From NCBI GenBank assembly GCA_025361665.1, contig JANYKF010000147.1:1-5106 (forward strand): DNA of 5,106 nt. Direction: 5' to 3'. The DNA is from Clostridiaceae bacterium. Its GTDB lineage: Bacteria > Bacillota > Clostridia > DSM-8532. This document shows positions 4,774-5,106 of the stretch, piece after piece. Positions within the stretch are counted from its first letter, which is position 1. Each line of letters starts with the position of its first letter. The position numbers were made by a program, and so were the translations under genes. Below the pieces are notes generated by a model. It did no database searches, was not told the DNA's origin, and saw nothing but the letters and a program-made list of their open reading frames with translations.

Positions 4774-5106
4774 TCATCTGATCGGTGCTTCAATCACGGT
4801 GGAATTGATGTCAAGGGTATCATCTTCCACCGACGTTTCTTCCTTCATATGGTCGCCATTGGTGCCCGTGACATCCGATTTCAGCAAGAGGCGCTGGCGA
4901 ATGAGCGCGGGACCGGCCCCATTGATGTCCGCGATCCAGACATCGCCTGAAACTGTCATCGTGACGGGATACTTCCCCATGTCCGGATTCGGTTCGTATT
5001 CGCCGTCAAATGTGCCCGATACCTGATAATGAGTGCACTCCATCCCATTTGCTGTTTCGTTTCCAGCATTCACGTAGACAAGCTTCTGGTAGTCGATGTC
5101 ATATTT
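4774..5106 (-). CDS. C-terminal 110 residues of an unidentified, probably exported protein
   Basis: The frame is open to the window edge and stops with TGA at 4776-4774, so only the C-terminus is visible. The GTG at 5073 is internal or a false start, since the frame continues upstream without a stop and no Shine-Dalgarno precedes it. Residues alternate in a beta-strand pattern: VNAGNETANGMECTHYQVSG, then KYPVTMTVSGDVWIADINGA, then QRLLLKSDVTG. This recalls LppX/LolA-like lipoproteins, in which a 'vNGv...HY' strand and a 'GdVWva' strand face a lipid-binding cavity. That resemblance is by eye and weak. The tail (about 86-110) is acidic. The gene sits 18 nt upstream of the UroD-type gene and is probably cotranscribed with it. 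Confidence 0.75.
   Translation of the reverse strand, partial: KYDIDYQKLVYVNAGNETANGMECTHYQVSGTFDGEYEPNPDMGKYPVTMTVSGDVWIADINGAGPALIRQRLLLKSDVTGTNGDHMKEETSVEDDTLDINSTVIEAPIR

Noticed and set aside
4036..4950. Long plus-strand frame opposite the UroD-type gene
   Set aside because: It has no recognisable domain or ribosome-binding site and is antisense to a well-conserved enzyme.
1..5106. CRISPR arrays, insertion sequences, transposase or integrase genes
   Set aside because: No spaced repeat array, terminal inverted repeats or transposase-like reading frame was seen. The only longer repeat is the 60-bp tail duplication.

Overview
The window is about 5.1 kb of bacterial DNA of moderate, slightly GC-rich composition. 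Promoters match the sigma70 consensus, Shine-Dalgarno sites are strong, and the tRNA gene encodes its CCA end. The phylum cannot be fixed from sequence alone. A LacI-type regulator plus a UroD-superfamily enzyme of the non-haem type, together with a YwaF-type membrane protein, would fit an anaerobic heterotroph (Lentisphaerota/Verrucomicrobiota, Spirochaetota, Chloroflexota or Firmicutes). That is inference only.

Left block, minus strand (1-2218): a LacI-family repressor gene (1082-2092) is followed 74 nt downstream by a MATE-family exporter gene (1007 to beyond position 1, so its C-terminus is missing). The repressor gene has a clear promoter, TTGACA-N17-TAGACT. An 18-bp perfect LacI-type operator lies just after the expected transcription start and is nested in a larger dyad (2151-2185). 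This looks like a self-repressing regulator and exporter operon.

Centre, plus strand (2219-3196): a seven-helix membrane protein of the TIGR02206/YwaF family starts at a TTG codon (2426) behind a G-rich Shine-Dalgarno. Its likely promoter (TTGCCA-N18-TATACT) is overlaid by a perfect 12-bp inverted repeat with C7 and G7 tracts. One arm lies between the -35 and -10, the other over the ribosome-binding site. A short ORF with a signal-peptide-like start (2284-2463) overlaps this region and is uncertain.

Right block, minus strand (3219-5106): a tRNA-Leu(UAA) gene (3318-3403) has its own near-consensus promoter (TTGACA-N17-TACAAT, 3481-3509) and a downstream intrinsic terminator (3219-3252). Upstream of it, a UroD-superfamily gene (3688-4755) follows by 18 nt the C-terminal part of an unidentified protein (4774 to beyond 5106), so the two probably share an operon. 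The last 14 codons and stop of the UroD gene are repeated once in tandem, in frame, 60 bp downstream, at 90% identity.

The points most worth a second look are the LacI-MATE pairing with its nested operator dyad, the C7/G7 inverted repeat around the YwaF-type promoter, and the duplicated UroD tail.
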